Of a DNA stretch of 64,000 nt, positions 38,087 through 46,972 are shown one piece after another (the stretch's first letter is position 1; each line of letters opens with the position of its first letter). Source of the stretch: JAEUIE01 sp047602475 (GTDB taxonomy: Bacteria; Planctomycetota; Planctomycetia; Gemmatales; HRBIN36); contig JASGHE010000004.1 of assembly GCA_047602475.1 (NCBI GenBank), positions 215,471 to 279,470 of the forward strand. Direction: 5' to 3'. The notes under the pieces are model-generated. The model worked only from the letters and a program-made list of their open reading frames with translations. It made no database searches and was not told the DNA's origin. The position numbers and the translations under genes are program-made.

Positions 38087-39019
38087 ATGCGGCAGGCATT
38101 CCGATTCACCCACGAAGGCCCCCTCTTCGTCATGGCCCTGGCCATCGTCGCCGCCCTGGGCATCCCTGCCTGGCAATGGGCGATGGCTCACGATTCCACC
38201 GACCCCACTATCCGCCGACTCTCCCGCCTGCTCCTGGGTCCCGAACAATTTCTCTGCTACCTCTGCTTCGTCTGGGCTCTCTTCATCCTCTGGACACGCT
38301 GGTGGGAGATCGGCAGACAACGCCGTCCCTTCCAGGTCGAATTGCTCCCACCCGAAGAAGACTACCGCCTCCTCCCCGAAGACGCCCGCCTCTGGCAACG
38401 ACGTATCCAACGACAAACTCTCGCCGGCGGACAACCAACGCTGCTGGGCCAACTCATCGATCTCGCTCTGGGCCGCTTTGCCAGCAGTCGGCATCCCGCT
38501 GAAGTCGCCACCGCTGTCCGGGAAGCGGCTGACCTGGCTCAGAATCGTCTCGTCACCTCCATGTCACTGGTGCAGTACCTCGCCTGGGCCATCCCGGCTC
38601 TCGGCTTCGTGGGCACCGCTCGGGGTATGGGCATGGCCCTCGCCGCCGCTCCGGCACTAGGAAGCAACGAAGCCCTGCAACAGTTCCTCGATCAGACGAC
38701 CCGTAACCTTGGCTTCACCTTCGATTGCACCTTGGTTGCCTTGTCGCTTAGTGTGGTGCTGATGTTCTTCATCCACCTGCAACAACGATCCGAAGAGCAC
38801 CTGGTGCTCGATGCGCAACAGTATTGTTTAGAACGACTGCTCACGAAACTGGTGAATCTCGATTCAATGGTCGGCCCGATGCAGGCTCAAGGCACTATAC
38901 CACCCATGGTCGAAGCGCCGCTCCCGCCGCCTCTACCGAGTGTCCCCGGCAACACCAACCTCGGCCGCACCGAGCGGGTCACCAGAGACTTCGGCCACGG
39001 CTTAGGTGGATTGTCGTAA
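38087..39019 (+). CDS. MotA/TolQ/ExbB proton channel family protein
   Basis: 310 residues with three transmembrane helices: VMALAIVAALGIPAWQWAM, FLCYLCFVWALFILWT, and the late pair YLAWAIPALGFVGTARGMGM and CTLVALSLSVVLMFFI. The channel signature is the GFVGTARGMGMAL plus FDCTLVALSLS (family Thr in the last helix). These proteins use the proton gradient to energise an outer-membrane or motility partner through an ExbD/TolR-like protein. No ExbD or TolR gene is adjacent, and the 60-residue insert between TM2 and TM3 (EIGRQRRPFQVELLPPEEDY onwards) is larger than in ExbB. It may act with the large secreted TPR proteins of planctomycetes (inference). Confidence 0.85.
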   Translation: MRQAFRFTHEGPLFVMALAIVAALGIPAWQWAMAHDSTDPTIRRLSRLLLGPEQFLCYLCFVWALFILWTRWWEIGRQRRPFQVELLPPEEDYRLLPEDARLWQRRIQRQTLAGGQPTLLGQLIDLALGRFASSRHPAEVATAVREAADLAQNRLVTSMSLVQYLAWAIPALGFVGTARGMGMALAAAPALGSNEALQQFLDQTTRNLGFTFDCTLVALSLSVVLMFFIHLQQRSEEHLVLDAQQYCLERLLTKLVNLDSMVGPMQAQGTIPPMVEAPLPPPLPSVPGNTNLGRTERVTRDFGHGLGGLS

Positions 39020-39031
39020 CACCAGTGACAA

Positions 39032-39166
39032 CTCGTTCCCAGGCTCCGCCTGGGAACGCACTGTAATCGAGGCTCCGCCTCGATGCAGAGGCCGAGAATT
39101 TAACGTCAGCGACACGAGGCAGAGCCTCGGTTGCAGTACATTCCCAGGCAGAGCCTGGGAACGAGA
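39032..39166. repeat. Family B nested inverted repeat, copy 2
   Basis: ctcgttcccaggctccgcct at the left end is inverted at the right end (cagagcctgggaacgag). Inner hairpins cgaggct-ccgcctcg and cgaggcag-agcctcg form a second nested pair. It ends 18 bases before the TerC start codon, so it forms part of its leader. Confidence 0.92.
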
Positions 39167-39184
39167 ATACGACAAGGAGGCCCC

Positions 39185-40069
39185 ATGCCCGATTGGCTGT
39201 TCGCCCTGATCTCCCTGACAGCCATGGAGATCGTCCTCGGCATCGATAACATTATTTTCCTCACCATCCTCGTCGGCAGACTGCCCCATCATCAACAGCG
39301 CATCGCCCGGCAACTGGGGCTGGGGGCGGCCCTCGCTACCCGGCTGCTGCTCCTCTTCACCCTCGCCTGGCTCGCCGGCTTGACCACGCCCCTGTTCAAA
39401 CTCACCGATATCGGCGTTCCCCAAAGCTGGATCATGCCCGAAGTGACTGAAGTCAACCCCAACGAGAAGAACATCATGATGAAGGACATTCATCATGACA
39501 AACTCCCCATGTCGAAGGAACGTGCCGAGGCGATCTTCAACAGCGTCAACGACATCTCCCTGCGCGATCTCGTGCTGATCGTCGGCGGGCTCTTCCTCAT
39601 CATCAAAAGCACGATGGAGATACACCACAAGCTCGAAGAGGCCAAAGACTCGCCTGACAAACCGATGAAGACGGCTAGCAACTTCGCCGCCGTTATCATT
39701 CAGATCGCCGCTATCGATATTATCTTCTCACTCGATTCGGTAATCACCGCCGTCGGCATGGCCCGGCAGGTGTGGGTCATGGTCGTTGCCATGATCGTTG
39801 CTGTCGCTGTCATGTTTCTGGCTGCCGGGGCCATCGGAAACTTCGTTGCCCGCAACCCCACCATGAAGATGCTCGCCCTGTCCTTCCTCATTCTTATCGG
39901 CGTCATGCTATTAGCGGACGGCTTCGGCCAGCACATCGACCGCGGCTACGTCTACTTCGCCATGGGCTTCTCCGTCATCGTCGAGTTCCTGAATCTGAGA
40001 TTGAGAAAGCACTCTTCTCACCTCTCCCCTGAAGGGGTAGGTGCCGGAGGTGAGGGGGAGCGACGCTAA
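39185..40069 (+). CDS. TerC family integral membrane protein
   Basis: 294 residues with seven or more membrane helices and the two acidic motifs of the family: LTAMEIVLGIDNIIFLTIL near the start and IAAIDIIFSLDSVITAVGMA in the middle. TerC/Alx-type proteins are linked to metal (manganese) export and tellurite resistance. The ATG at 39185 has a strong aaggagg. The central loop (KNIMMKDIHHDKLPMSKERAE) is longer than usual. The C-terminal 20 residues (from HSSHLSPEGVGAGGEGERR) are encoded by a family D repeat that runs into the gene, so the natural stop was probably replaced by repeat insertion. Confidence 0.9.
   Translation: MPDWLFALISLTAMEIVLGIDNIIFLTILVGRLPHHQQRIARQLGLGAALATRLLLLFTLAWLAGLTTPLFKLTDIGVPQSWIMPEVTEVNPNEKNIMMKDIHHDKLPMSKERAEAIFNSVNDISLRDLVLIVGGLFLIIKSTMEIHHKLEEAKDSPDKPMKTASNFAAVIIQIAAIDIIFSLDSVITAVGMARQVWVMVVAMIVAVAVMFLAAGAIGNFVARNPTMKMLALSFLILIGVMLLADGFGQHIDRGYVYFAMGFSVIVEFLNLRLRKHSSHLSPEGVGAGGEGERR
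40018..40062. repeat. Family D repeat inside the 3' end of the terC-like gene
   Basis: ctcacctctcccctgaaggg paired with a related inverse ending gccggaggtgaggggg. It is translated as the last residues of the TerC protein, an uncommon position for these intergenic repeats. Confidence 0.75.
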
Positions 40070-40233
40070 GCTGCCGTCTCAGAATCTTCTTGATCTAAAC
40101 ATAGCACTTCCTCACATCTGTTGATTTCCTCGGGTTCTTGGGTTATTACTCAATCTCCATTTTCTTGTCCCTTTGCAAAAACACGACCTATACTTGTGCA
40201 TACGACAGAGCACAATAATAGATCGAGTTGGCC

Positions 40234-40458
40234 ATGTATCTCAAACAGAAATGCCCAAGCTGTGGTACCGAGAAAGAGTTCGTCTACGTCCAGGTCGGGC
40301 ATGCCGTCAACTGCAAGCACTGCAACTACGAATTTGTTTTAGCACCGAAGCGAATGCCTTTGTTGCCCTATCTCGTGTGGGGCGGCATCCTGCTCACCGC
40401 CGCCGGAATAGGCTTCTATTTGGTGCGCCAGTTTCACGACTGGTGGATTTATCGTTAG
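40234..40458 (+). CDS. Small zinc-ribbon plus transmembrane protein
   Basis: 74 residues. The N-terminus has two CxxC knuckles (CPSCGTEKEF and CKHCNYEFVL) of a rubredoxin-like zinc ribbon, and the C-terminus one transmembrane helix (YLVWGGILLTAAGIGFYLV) with a short basic tail. The ATG at 40234 is preferred to an in-frame TTG two codons upstream. Zinc-ribbon membrane proteins of this size are common in planctomycetes; no function is known. A gap of 165 bases upstream contains no recognisable feature. Confidence 0.72.
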   Translation: MYLKQKCPSCGTEKEFVYVQVGHAVNCKHCNYEFVLAPKRMPLLPYLVWGGILLTAAGIGFYLVRQFHDWWIYR

Positions 40459-40507
40459 CCCTTGCCCCAAAACCAGCTAAGATGCTGGGAACAGCGAGGC
40501 AGCGGCG

Positions 40508-41138
40508 ATGTCCCCACACGTTCATGTATCTACTCATCCTCTGGTGCTCACCAGGCTGGCGGAACTGCGCCATAAAGATACGCCGCCCTCTGTCTTCCGA
40601 CGACTCGGTGCGCGAGATGTCCCGCCTGCTCTTCTCGGAAGCCTCCACCCGGCTCGCTCTCGAAACGATCAAGGTCCCAACCCCTTTGGCCGAAACGGAC
40701 GGCCATCGTCTCAGCCAGCGCATCGGCCTGGTGCCGGTGCTTCGGGCAGGGCTGGGCATGGTGGATGGCATCCATGAACTGGTGCCCGATGCTGAAGTCT
40801 GGCACCTGGGACTCTATCGAGATCACGAAACCCTCGAACCGGTCACCTACTACAACAAGCTGCCCGCCGAGCCTCGCCTCGATCTCGCCATCGTGCTTGA
40901 TCCGATGCTGGCCACGGGCGGCTCCGCGATTGCCAGTCTCGATCTGCTCAAACGCTGGGGTGTCAGGCAGCTCTGGTTCATCGGCTTGATCGCCGCTCCC
41001 GAAGGCGTCAAACGCTTGCAGGAAGTACACCCCAACGTGCCGATCTTCCTCGCCGCCCTCGATTCGCATTTGAACTACAAAAGCTACATCGTCCCCGGCC
41101 TCGGCGACGCCGGGGACAGACAGTTTGCCACGACATAA
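40508..41138 (+). CDS. upp: Uracil phosphoribosyltransferase, frame broken by one extra G
   Basis: Salvages uracil to UMP with PRPP. The first frame gives the family start HVHVSTHPLVLTRLAELRHK then TPPSVFRRL; the second frame, shifted by one base, gives VREMSRLLFSEASTRLALE, GLVPVLRAGLGMVDGI, the PRPP-binding LAIVLDPMLATGGSAIASLD and the uracil-binding end YIVPGLGDAGDRQFAT. The shift sits at 40608-40609, where CTCGGTGCGC should read CTCGTGCGC, a doubled G. The rejoined protein has the normal length of about 209 residues and no missing motif, so the gene is likely intact in the cell. Confidence 0.88.
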
Positions 41139-41147
41139 GTCGGAAAT

Positions 41148-41186
41148 TCGTGGCAGTGAGCAATGGTACTCCATTGCCCACTGCGG
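41148..41186. repeat. Family E hairpin
   Basis: cgtggcagtgagcaatg-GTACTC-cattgcccactgcgg. The stem differs from the copy at 34128 (caatg versus caacg) but stays paired, and the loop is unchanged. Confidence 0.85.
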
Positions 41187-41372
41187 AACGTGAAGTGCTT
41201 TAGATACCAGTGGCAGGGGCCACGCTACGACAATGAACCAGGCCCACCTGAAAGATTCTTGTTGCACTTCCCCGCCCTGTTGACCAGAATGCAGAAAATA
41301 GAACGTGTGCATCCGTGATCAGGATGTTCCGGCCACCGTGGAGAGGGTTCTCTTTGAGAAAACCGCTCGACC

Positions 41373-42533
41373 ATGAATACAGTATTGTCTCCACAACAGA
41401 GTGAAGAACGTCACGCCGCCATTCTGGAAGCGGCCCTCGATGCGATCATTACTATTGATCACGAGGGTAACATCGTCGAGTTCAACCCCGCCGCCGAGCG
41501 AATCTTCGGCTATGAGCAATCCAATGTCATGGGACAATCGCTGGCATCATTGCTGGTGCCCTCGCGCCTGAGCGATGCCCATCAGCAGGGTTTGTCCCAT
41601 TACCTGGCCAGCGGCGAAGGGAAAGTGCTGGGCAAGCGGCTGGAGATGCCCGCCCTGCGTGCCGACGGCACCGAAATACCCGTGGAGCTTTCTATCGTCC
41701 GCATCCCCACGCCCGGCCCGCCTCAGTTCACCGGATACCTCCGTGATCTGACCGAACGACGCCAGGTCGAACAGGCACTGCGCGAGAGCGAGGCTCGGTA
41801 CCGTTCCATTTTCGAGAACGCCGTCGAAGGACTGTTTCAATCCACTCCCGAAGGCCGATACCTGGCGATGAACCCCGCCCTCGCTTGGATCTACGGCTTT
41901 ACGACCGTCAAGGAAGCGATGGCGAATTTCGCTGGAGGCGCTGACCAGTATGACGCCGATCCCGAGCGCAGGCCGGGAATACGCCCGCCTGATGGAACAG
42001 TACGGCGCATGTCGCCAGTTTCGAGTCGCAGATCATCCGCCGCAACGGCACGCGCAGTCTGGATCGCCAAAAGCGCCAGGGCCGTGCGCGATGCCGACGG
42101 CAAACTTCTCTTTTACGAAGGCTCGGTCGAAGACATCACTGATCGCAAACGAGCTGAGCAGGCCCTCCGCGTCCGCACCAAGCAAATGGAAGATGCCCAG
42201 CGGTTGGCGCAACTGGGCAGTTGGGAGTGGGACATTGCCCGGAATCTGGTCACCTGGTCCGATCAACTCTACCGTATCTTCGGCCTGACTCGCGAGATGT
42301 TCGAGCCTACCCTGGAAGGGTATCTGTCTCGTGTGCATGCCGCCGACAGAATCTCCACTAGAGAACTGATTGAACAGGCGCTCAAGAAACGAATGCCGTT
42401 CAAGTTCGAGGAACGCATCATCCGCCCCGACGGAGAAGTACGGGTAGTGGTCTCCCTGGGCGAAGTCGTCTGCGATGAGCAGGGCCAGCCCATCCGTCTG
42501 TCCGGCGTCTGCCAGGATATCACCGAACGCTAG
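41373..42533 (+). CDS. PAS-domain sensor protein without output domain, locally frame-shifted
   Basis: 386 residues with three PAS units. PAS1 is ILEAALDAIITIDHEGNIVE with IFGYEQSNVMGQSL and a PAC end FTGYLRDLTERRQVEQAL; PAS2 starts SEARYRSIFENAVEGLFQST; PAS3 is QRLAQLGSWEWDIARNLVTW. Between 41950 and 42060 the natural PAS2 sequence hops through all three frames (REYARLMEQYGAC in one, FESQIIRRNGTR in another) and returns to frame, so the translated block there is wrong. The protein stops right after the last PAC motif (CQDITER-stop) without kinase, GGDEF or methyl-accepting domain. It may be a stand-alone sensor or a truncated histidine kinase. Confidence 0.82.
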   Translation: MNTVLSPQQSEERHAAILEAALDAIITIDHEGNIVEFNPAAERIFGYEQSNVMGQSLASLLVPSRLSDAHQQGLSHYLASGEGKVLGKRLEMPALRADGTEIPVELSIVRIPTPGPPQFTGYLRDLTERRQVEQALRESEARYRSIFENAVEGLFQSTPEGRYLAMNPALAWIYGFTTVKEAMANFAGGADQYDADPERRPGIRPPDGTVRRMSPVSSRRSSAATARAVWIAKSARAVRDADGKLLFYEGSVEDITDRKRAEQALRVRTKQMEDAQRLAQLGSWEWDIARNLVTWSDQLYRIFGLTREMFEPTLEGYLSRVHAADRISTRELIEQALKKRMPFKFEERIIRPDGEVRVVVSLGEVVCDEQGQPIRLSGVCQDITER

Positions 42534-42550
42534 GAGGCCGATATATAAGC

Positions 42551-42658
42551 GTGGCAGGGGTCAACGGTACTCCGTGGTACTCCGTTGCCCCCTGCGGTCG
42601 ATACCATATCTCTGAAGGCATGCAGGGGGCAGTTGAGTACAGCTGCCCCCTGCCACGG
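42551..42658. repeat. Family E double hairpin
   Basis: gtggcaggggtcaacg-GTACTC-cg is followed by an internal duplication (tggtactccg) and cgttgccccctgcgg; 50 bases later lies the inverted partner gcagggggcagtt-gagtac-agctgccccctgccac. The tandem GTACTC duplication suggests slippage in this copy. Confidence 0.85.
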
Positions 42659-42697
42659 ACTTCGATAAATAACAACCAACAATAATCGGATCACTAC

Positions 42698-43598
42698 ATG
42701 TCCCATAAACTCAATTGGCACGGCGTCTTCCCGGCCATCACCACGCCGTTCCATCCTGATCTCAGCATCGATTACGACTTTCTCAAAAAGCATCTCACCT
42801 GGCTGATTGATCAGGGCTGCCATGGCATCGTCGCCCTCGGCTCGCTTGGTGAAGGGGCGACGTTGGAGAAAGACGAGAAGATCGCTATCCTCAAGACTTG
42901 TGTCGAAACCGTCGGCAAGCGCAGTGCCCGTCGTGGCCGGCATCTCGTCACTCAGCACTGCCGATGCTGCGCTGCTAGCCAGGCAGGCGGCTGAAGTGGG
43001 CTGTCAGGGGCTGATGGTGCTGCCTCCCTATGTCTACTGTTCCGACTGGCGGGAGATGAAGGCACATGTCTCTGCGATCATTGCTGCAACGCCTCTTTCC
43101 TGCATGCTTTACAACAACCCCATTGCCTACAAGACTGACTTTCTGCCCGAACAAGTAGCTGAGCTGTGCAAAGAGCATAGCAACCTTCATGCGATCAAGG
43201 AATCGAGCGCACGATGTCCGCCGCATCACCGCTATCCGCGCCCTGATCGGCGACAGGCTCAAATACTTCGTCGGCGTCGATGATCTGATCGTCGAAGGCA
43301 TAGCCGCCGGCATACCGGCTGGATCGCCGGCCTGGTCAATGCCTTCCCAAAGGAATCGGTAGTGCTGTTCGAGAAAGCCATGAAAGGTGAAGACGTCCGT
43401 GAACTGTACGAATGGTTCCTGCCGCTGCTTCGACTCGATGTAGTAGTGAAGTTCGTGCAACTCATCAAGCTGACCCAGGAACATGTGGGTATGGGATCAG
43501 CAAGAGTGAGACCGCCACGCTTACCGATTGTCGGCAGTGAACTAGCAGCTGCCGAGGCCATTATCAAGACAGCGCTGGGGAAGCGACCGCGGGTGTGA
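42698..43598 (+). pseudogene. Dihydrodipicolinate synthase/N-acetylneuraminate lyase family gene, three frameshifts
   Basis: Rejoining four segments gives a Schiff-base aldolase of about 300 residues: WHGVFPAITTPFHPDLSIDY, then GIVALGSLGEGATLEKDEK, VPVVAGISSLSTADAALLAR, GLMVLPPYVYCSDWREMKAH, the Tyr motif CMLYNNPIAYKTDF and the active Lys in NLHAIKESSADVRRI. The breaks are at about 42924 (extra A), 43210 and 43318. Family enzymes condense or cleave pyruvate-containing compounds; the true substrate is not clear, and several non-DapA members (for example hydroxyproline or sugar-acid aldolases) fit as well. The gene is placed between a PAS gene and a small membrane protein. Probably intact in the cell with sequence errors. 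Confidence 0.8.
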
Positions 43599-43646
43599 TA
43601 GCATTTGTGTTTGTGGCAGAGCTATGCTTGTAGCTCAAGACGTAAC

Positions 43647-44021
43647 ATGCGACGAATACATGATATCAAACGGCATGTTCTGCTTGCCCTGGTAACGATG
43701 GCCGCGATACCTTGCTTTGCCTTACTTGCCAGTACCAACATGCATCCCATCTATGCTTATTGCGCTACAGTATTTGCCTATTGCGTCTTCGTTGACCGAT
43801 GGACAAAGCAATACACGTACTACGCTATTCCCTTAGCTGGAATAGGCTGTGGGTTTATTCTGTTTCTATTCATTATTATTGTGTTTGACCCCAGCATCGT
43901 AAGAATGCTAGGTCCTATAAGCATCCTCATTAACTTTTGGTCATTGCCTCCAATACTTGCTGCATTGCTGGTATGCTTGTGCATTCGTTTGATCAAGCAT
44001 GTTGTTTACAAGTACTGGTAA
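43647..44021 (+). CDS. Small membrane protein, AT-richer than its neighbours
   Basis: 124 residues from the ATG at 43647, with three hydrophobic helices (HVLLALVTMAAIPCFALLA, AGIGCGFILFLFIIIVF, LPPILAALLVCLCIRLI). The basic N-terminus MRRIHDIKR before the first helix is typical of an inner-membrane protein. Codon use is much less GC-biased than in surrounding genes, which suggests recent transfer or relaxed selection. No family is recognised; a start at 43605 (TTG) would give an odd hydrophilic leader. Confidence 0.6.
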   Translation: MRRIHDIKRHVLLALVTMAAIPCFALLASTNMHPIYAYCATVFAYCVFVDRWTKQYTYYAIPLAGIGCGFILFLFIIIVFDPSIVRMLGPISILINFWSLPPILAALLVCLCIRLIKHVVYKYW

Positions 44022-44231
44022 GGTTGAATGCGGCTGCATACTTCATGTGCGGAAGTGTGTGGCTGTTCCGATTTATTCCTCATTTTTTGTATTTTCCCAG
44101 ACTGCTGTGACAAACTGCACCATCCTTACGAATCACCAGGAGTACAGCAAGCCATCATGACATGACCCATGCTCCAACAAACGGTAAATCCCGGCATGGC
44201 AGGCCCCAGGAAGGCAGACGTTTCCAGCTCC

Positions 44232-44757
44232 ATGGCCCCATCGACATCGAACCACGACCTGTTCCTCTCCCTGATGGAATCCCATCACACGCATGCTGCT
44301 CAAGGTCTGTTGGGTTTACGGAGCCAATCATCGCGATGACCTGATGCAGGAGATCATCGCCCGGCTCTGGTCAGCGTTCAGCAGGTACGACCGCGCTCGT
44401 AAGTTCTCGACCTGGATGTATCGGGTGGCGCTTAATGTCGCTATCGACTTTCGACGCCGACAACGGCGCTGGGGCAGAGAGACTGCCACTCTTGATGAGA
44501 AAACGACAGAGGCTTTTGCCACCTCACCGGAGGAGGCGATGAAGTTGCAGCAATTACGTGAGCTCCGCGAATTGCTCGAAGCTCAAAGCGACGCTGACCG
44601 TGCCCTGCTGCTCCTCTATCTGGAAGGCAACTCGTACCAGGAAATCGGCGAGGTTCTGGGAATGAGTGAAACCAACGTCGGCACCCGCCTCAATCGACTA
44701 AAGAAGTCAATGCGGGATGCTGTGCAAGAACCATCTGACACAGAACTCGGAGACTAA
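44232..44757 (+). CDS. ECF RNA polymerase sigma factor, frame broken once
   Basis: The upstream frame from the ATG at 44232 (MAPSTSNHDLFLSLMESHH) holds the start of region 2, and the frame from about 44290 continues RMLLKVCWVYGANHRDDLMQ, EIIARLWSAFSRYDRARKFS and TWMYRVALNVAIDFRRRQRR (region 2), then RALLLLYLEGNSYQEIGEVL and GMSETNVGTRLNRLKKSMRD (region 4 helix-turn-helix). The shift is one base near 44286-44290 (an extra A in CACACGC). Total about 174 residues, normal for ECF factors. It ends 2 bases before a membrane-protein gene that is probably its regulator. Confidence 0.87.
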
Positions 44758-44759
44758 CC

Positions 44760-45446
44760 ATGCAACTCGAACAACTACAACAACAATGGCAGCGGCTCGA
44801 TCAGAAACTCGATCTCTCTCTAGCCATGCAGAACGAACTGGTCAAGCAGATTGTCATGCAGCCCGTGCAGCGACGCATGAACCGGCTGGCGGTCTGGCCG
44901 GCGATCGATGCGGCGTTCAGCCTCGGTGTAGTCTTGCTCAGCGGCACATTCCTCGGCAGCAACTGGCATGAGACCCGTTTGATGATCCCCGCGGTGGTGG
45001 TCATGGCTGGCGCTCTGGCTCTCCTCATCAGCAGTGTGGTGCAACTCAACAGGATAAGCTCACTCGATTGGACCAGCCCCGTGGCCGAGATTCAAAAGTC
45101 GCTCGAACTATTGCGGACCATCAGGATACAGCAGTTCTCCTGGGTCATCCTGCTATCGCCTCTGGTAGGGTTCAGCGCACTCATCGTCGGGCTGCATGGG
45201 CTGCTCTTCTGGTTGTCGGAAGGCCGCGTTCACATCCTCGACAAGCTCGATCCCTGGTGGGTCATCGGCAACTACCTCTTCGGCTTGCTGTTTGTGCCCC
45301 TGGGGTACTATCTGGCTCGAGTGCTTGCCCGCAAGTGCCGCCATCAGTCGTGGTGGCAGGCAGTGCTCGACGGCATCTCTGGAAAAAGCCTCAAGCAGGC
45401 TGCTCTCGAAGTCCAGCGTTGGGCGAGCTTGAGTAGTAATGGTTAA
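44760..45446 (+). CDS. Membrane protein coupled to the sigma factor, possible anti-sigma factor
   Basis: 228 residues. The N-terminal 45 residues are helical and charged (LEQLQQQWQRLDQKLDLSLA) and could bind a sigma factor; four membrane helices follow (AIDAAFSLGVVLLSGTFLG, IPAVVVMAGALALLISSVV, FSWVILLSPLVGFSALIVGL, WVIGNYLFGLLFVPLGYYL). The start is 2 bases after the sigma stop, so they are translationally coupled. No zinc motif (HxxxCxxC) of ZAS-type anti-sigma factors is present. Anti-sigma function is an inference from gene order only. Confidence 0.65.
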   Translation: MQLEQLQQQWQRLDQKLDLSLAMQNELVKQIVMQPVQRRMNRLAVWPAIDAAFSLGVVLLSGTFLGSNWHETRLMIPAVVVMAGALALLISSVVQLNRISSLDWTSPVAEIQKSLELLRTIRIQQFSWVILLSPLVGFSALIVGLHGLLFWLSEGRVHILDKLDPWWVIGNYLFGLLFVPLGYYLARVLARKCRHQSWWQAVLDGISGKSLKQAALEVQRWASLSSNG

Positions 45447-45535
45447 TCTCTGCCTCTTTCCGCTGGCCTGACGAACGGGTGAGGAGTAGACTTTGCTCTT
45501 CACCTTTTTCTTAGTCCCGATCCTACAGGCGTTTC

Positions 45536-46147
45536 ATGGCAAAGCAGTCGATCTACAGCGTTCACCCCAGTGTCGAGACGACGATCCAGTGGATTGCCAC
45601 CCTCAAGGAACGAACCGGCCGCTCGCTCGAAGAGTGGATGAAGTTCATCAAGAAGGAAGGCCCTGCCTCGGAAGACGAGCGACGCGACTGGCTGAAGGCA
45701 ACACAGAAGATGGGCACGAACAACGCACACTGGTTCGCCGCCCGCTCCGTCGGCAAAGGGATGGAGGACGAAGACCCCGAAGCCTATCTGAAAACGGCAG
45801 ACCGCTGGGTGGAGGCGATGTTCGAGAAGAAGCCGCTGTTGCGGCCGCTCTACGAAGCCGCCCTCAAGTATGGGATGTCACTTGGGAAAGACGTCAAAGT
45901 GTGTCCCTGTCAGACAATGGTGCCGTTCTACCGCAAGAATCAGTTCGCCAAGCTGACCGCTTCAACGAAGACCAGACTTGATCTTGGCCTCTGTCTGCGT
46001 GGAGTTCCATTTAGCAAAAGACTGACCGACACGGGCGGCACTGCCAAGAAGGATCGCATCACCCATAACATCGCCATCACCTCGTTGGATGATCTCGATG
46101 CTGACCTCAAGAAATGGTGGCAGAAAGCCTACGAGATGGATGCCTAG
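45536..46147 (+). CDS. DUF4287/DUF5655 domain protein
   Basis: A 203-residue protein with a DUF4287 N-terminal half (WIATLKERTGRSLEEWMKF, then TQKMGTNNAHWFAARSV) and a DUF5655 C-terminal half (VKVCPCQTMVPFYRKNQFA, then TKTRLDLGLCLRG and NIAITSLDDLDADLKKWWQK). Both domains are found in stress-related cytoplasmic proteins in many phyla; DUF5655 sits in restriction-like endonuclease-associated proteins, with no settled function. No metal site is visible apart from the PC motif CPCQ. The gene stands alone. Confidence 0.8.
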   Translation: MAKQSIYSVHPSVETTIQWIATLKERTGRSLEEWMKFIKKEGPASEDERRDWLKATQKMGTNNAHWFAARSVGKGMEDEDPEAYLKTADRWVEAMFEKKPLLRPLYEAALKYGMSLGKDVKVCPCQTMVPFYRKNQFAKLTASTKTRLDLGLCLRGVPFSKRLTDTGGTAKKDRITHNIAITSLDDLDADLKKWWQKAYEMDA

Positions 46148-46303
46148 AGTTGCCATCACTTTGGCCAATGGACTGGAATAAACCCTATCATCGTTACCGC
46201 AGATCGTCTGATGTATTCTGAGATACTTCGCTTACCAATGATGCTGTACTCCTCCACCACGTATGCCGATGACGATAGTGGCAGACTCTAAGGAAGCATC
46301 ATT

Positions 46304-46474
46304 ATGCCGCTCGAAGCGAAACTGGGCCTGGTCTTTGGCGTCGCTCTTACCATCCTGGTAGCAATCTATTTCCGTCCCAAGGAATCCGCCCTCTCAAACC
46401 CGAATCCCCCGCCGCCGATCACCGCCAAGATCAGCCAACCAGCCCCAGGCGAAACCACCTCTATACGCAAATAG
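46304..46474 (+). CDS. Short single-span membrane peptide (56 residues)
   Basis: The ATG at 46304 has AAGGA 12 bases upstream. The product is MPLEAKLGLVFGVALTILVA, then IYFRPKESALSNPNPPPP and a short tail ending in TSIRK. It has one transmembrane helix near residues 7-22 followed by a Pro-rich periplasmic or cytoplasmic tail. Too short for most gene finders. Coding potential is moderate. It could be a leader or a small regulatory membrane peptide. Confidence 0.5.
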   Translation: MPLEAKLGLVFGVALTILVAIYFRPKESALSNPNPPPPITAKISQPAPGETTSIRK

Positions 46475-46501
46475 TTGCCGTCGCCCTCAGCATCATGGCA
46501 A

Positions 46502-46870
46502 CTAGGTCACCACCTCGCCGCCCGCCCCTTTCCAATCCCGAAAACCGCCATCCATCGACCAGACGTTGGTATACCCCATTCTCTGCAGCACATCGGCGGC
46601 CAACGCAGAACGATACCCGCCGCCGCAGTACAGAATCACTTCCTGTGCCGTATCGGGCACCTTCACTTCGATGTCTCGTTCGATGACTCCTTTGCCGATA
46701 TGAATCGCCCTGGGCAGATGTCCCGCTGCCCATTCACTCTCTTCACGCACATCAACCAGGAGAAACGGCCCGGACGAGCGGAGCTTCGCCTGCACGTCAG
46801 CAACAGTCAATTCCTTTACACGAGACTTGGCCTCGGCGACGATCTTCAAAAACCCGGGAGAGTGCTTCAT
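46502..46870 (-). CDS. Rhodanese-like domain protein
   Basis: 122 residues, single rhodanese fold. The persulfide-forming Cys82 lies in the active-site loop VILYCGGGYRSALAADVLQR, and the N-terminal block is PFLLVDVREESEWAAGHLPR. Rhodaneses move sulfane sulfur; the loop CGGGYRS matches single-domain bacterial forms. The N-terminal 25 residues are helical and probably not part of the fold. It lies downstream of the kinase gene on the same strand, separated by a hairpin repeat. Confidence 0.9.
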   Translation of the reverse strand: MKHSPGFLKIVAEAKSRVKELTVADVQAKLRSSGPFLLVDVREESEWAAGHLPRAIHIGKGVIERDIEVKVPDTAQEVILYCGGGYRSALAADVLQRMGYTNVWSMDGGFRDWKGAGGEVVT

Positions 46871-46892
46871 GATAAGGCCTTTGCATCAGGGG

Positions 46893-46966
46893 AGCGGGAG
46901 GGCGAGGCTCCTCCCGTGCTGTTTCGGCGATGGCTTGCGGCTCGGCAGGAGCCTCGCCCTACGCGG
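46893..46966. repeat. Inverted repeat (gcgggagggcgaggctcctcccg)
   Basis: Arm 46893-46915 is mirrored at 46943-46966 (ggcaggagcctcgccctacg with cggg). Each arm has its own inner palindrome (gggcgaggctcctccc). It sits between the kinase and the rhodanese gene and may attenuate read-through. Confidence 0.8.
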
Positions 46967-46972
46967 GATTCA

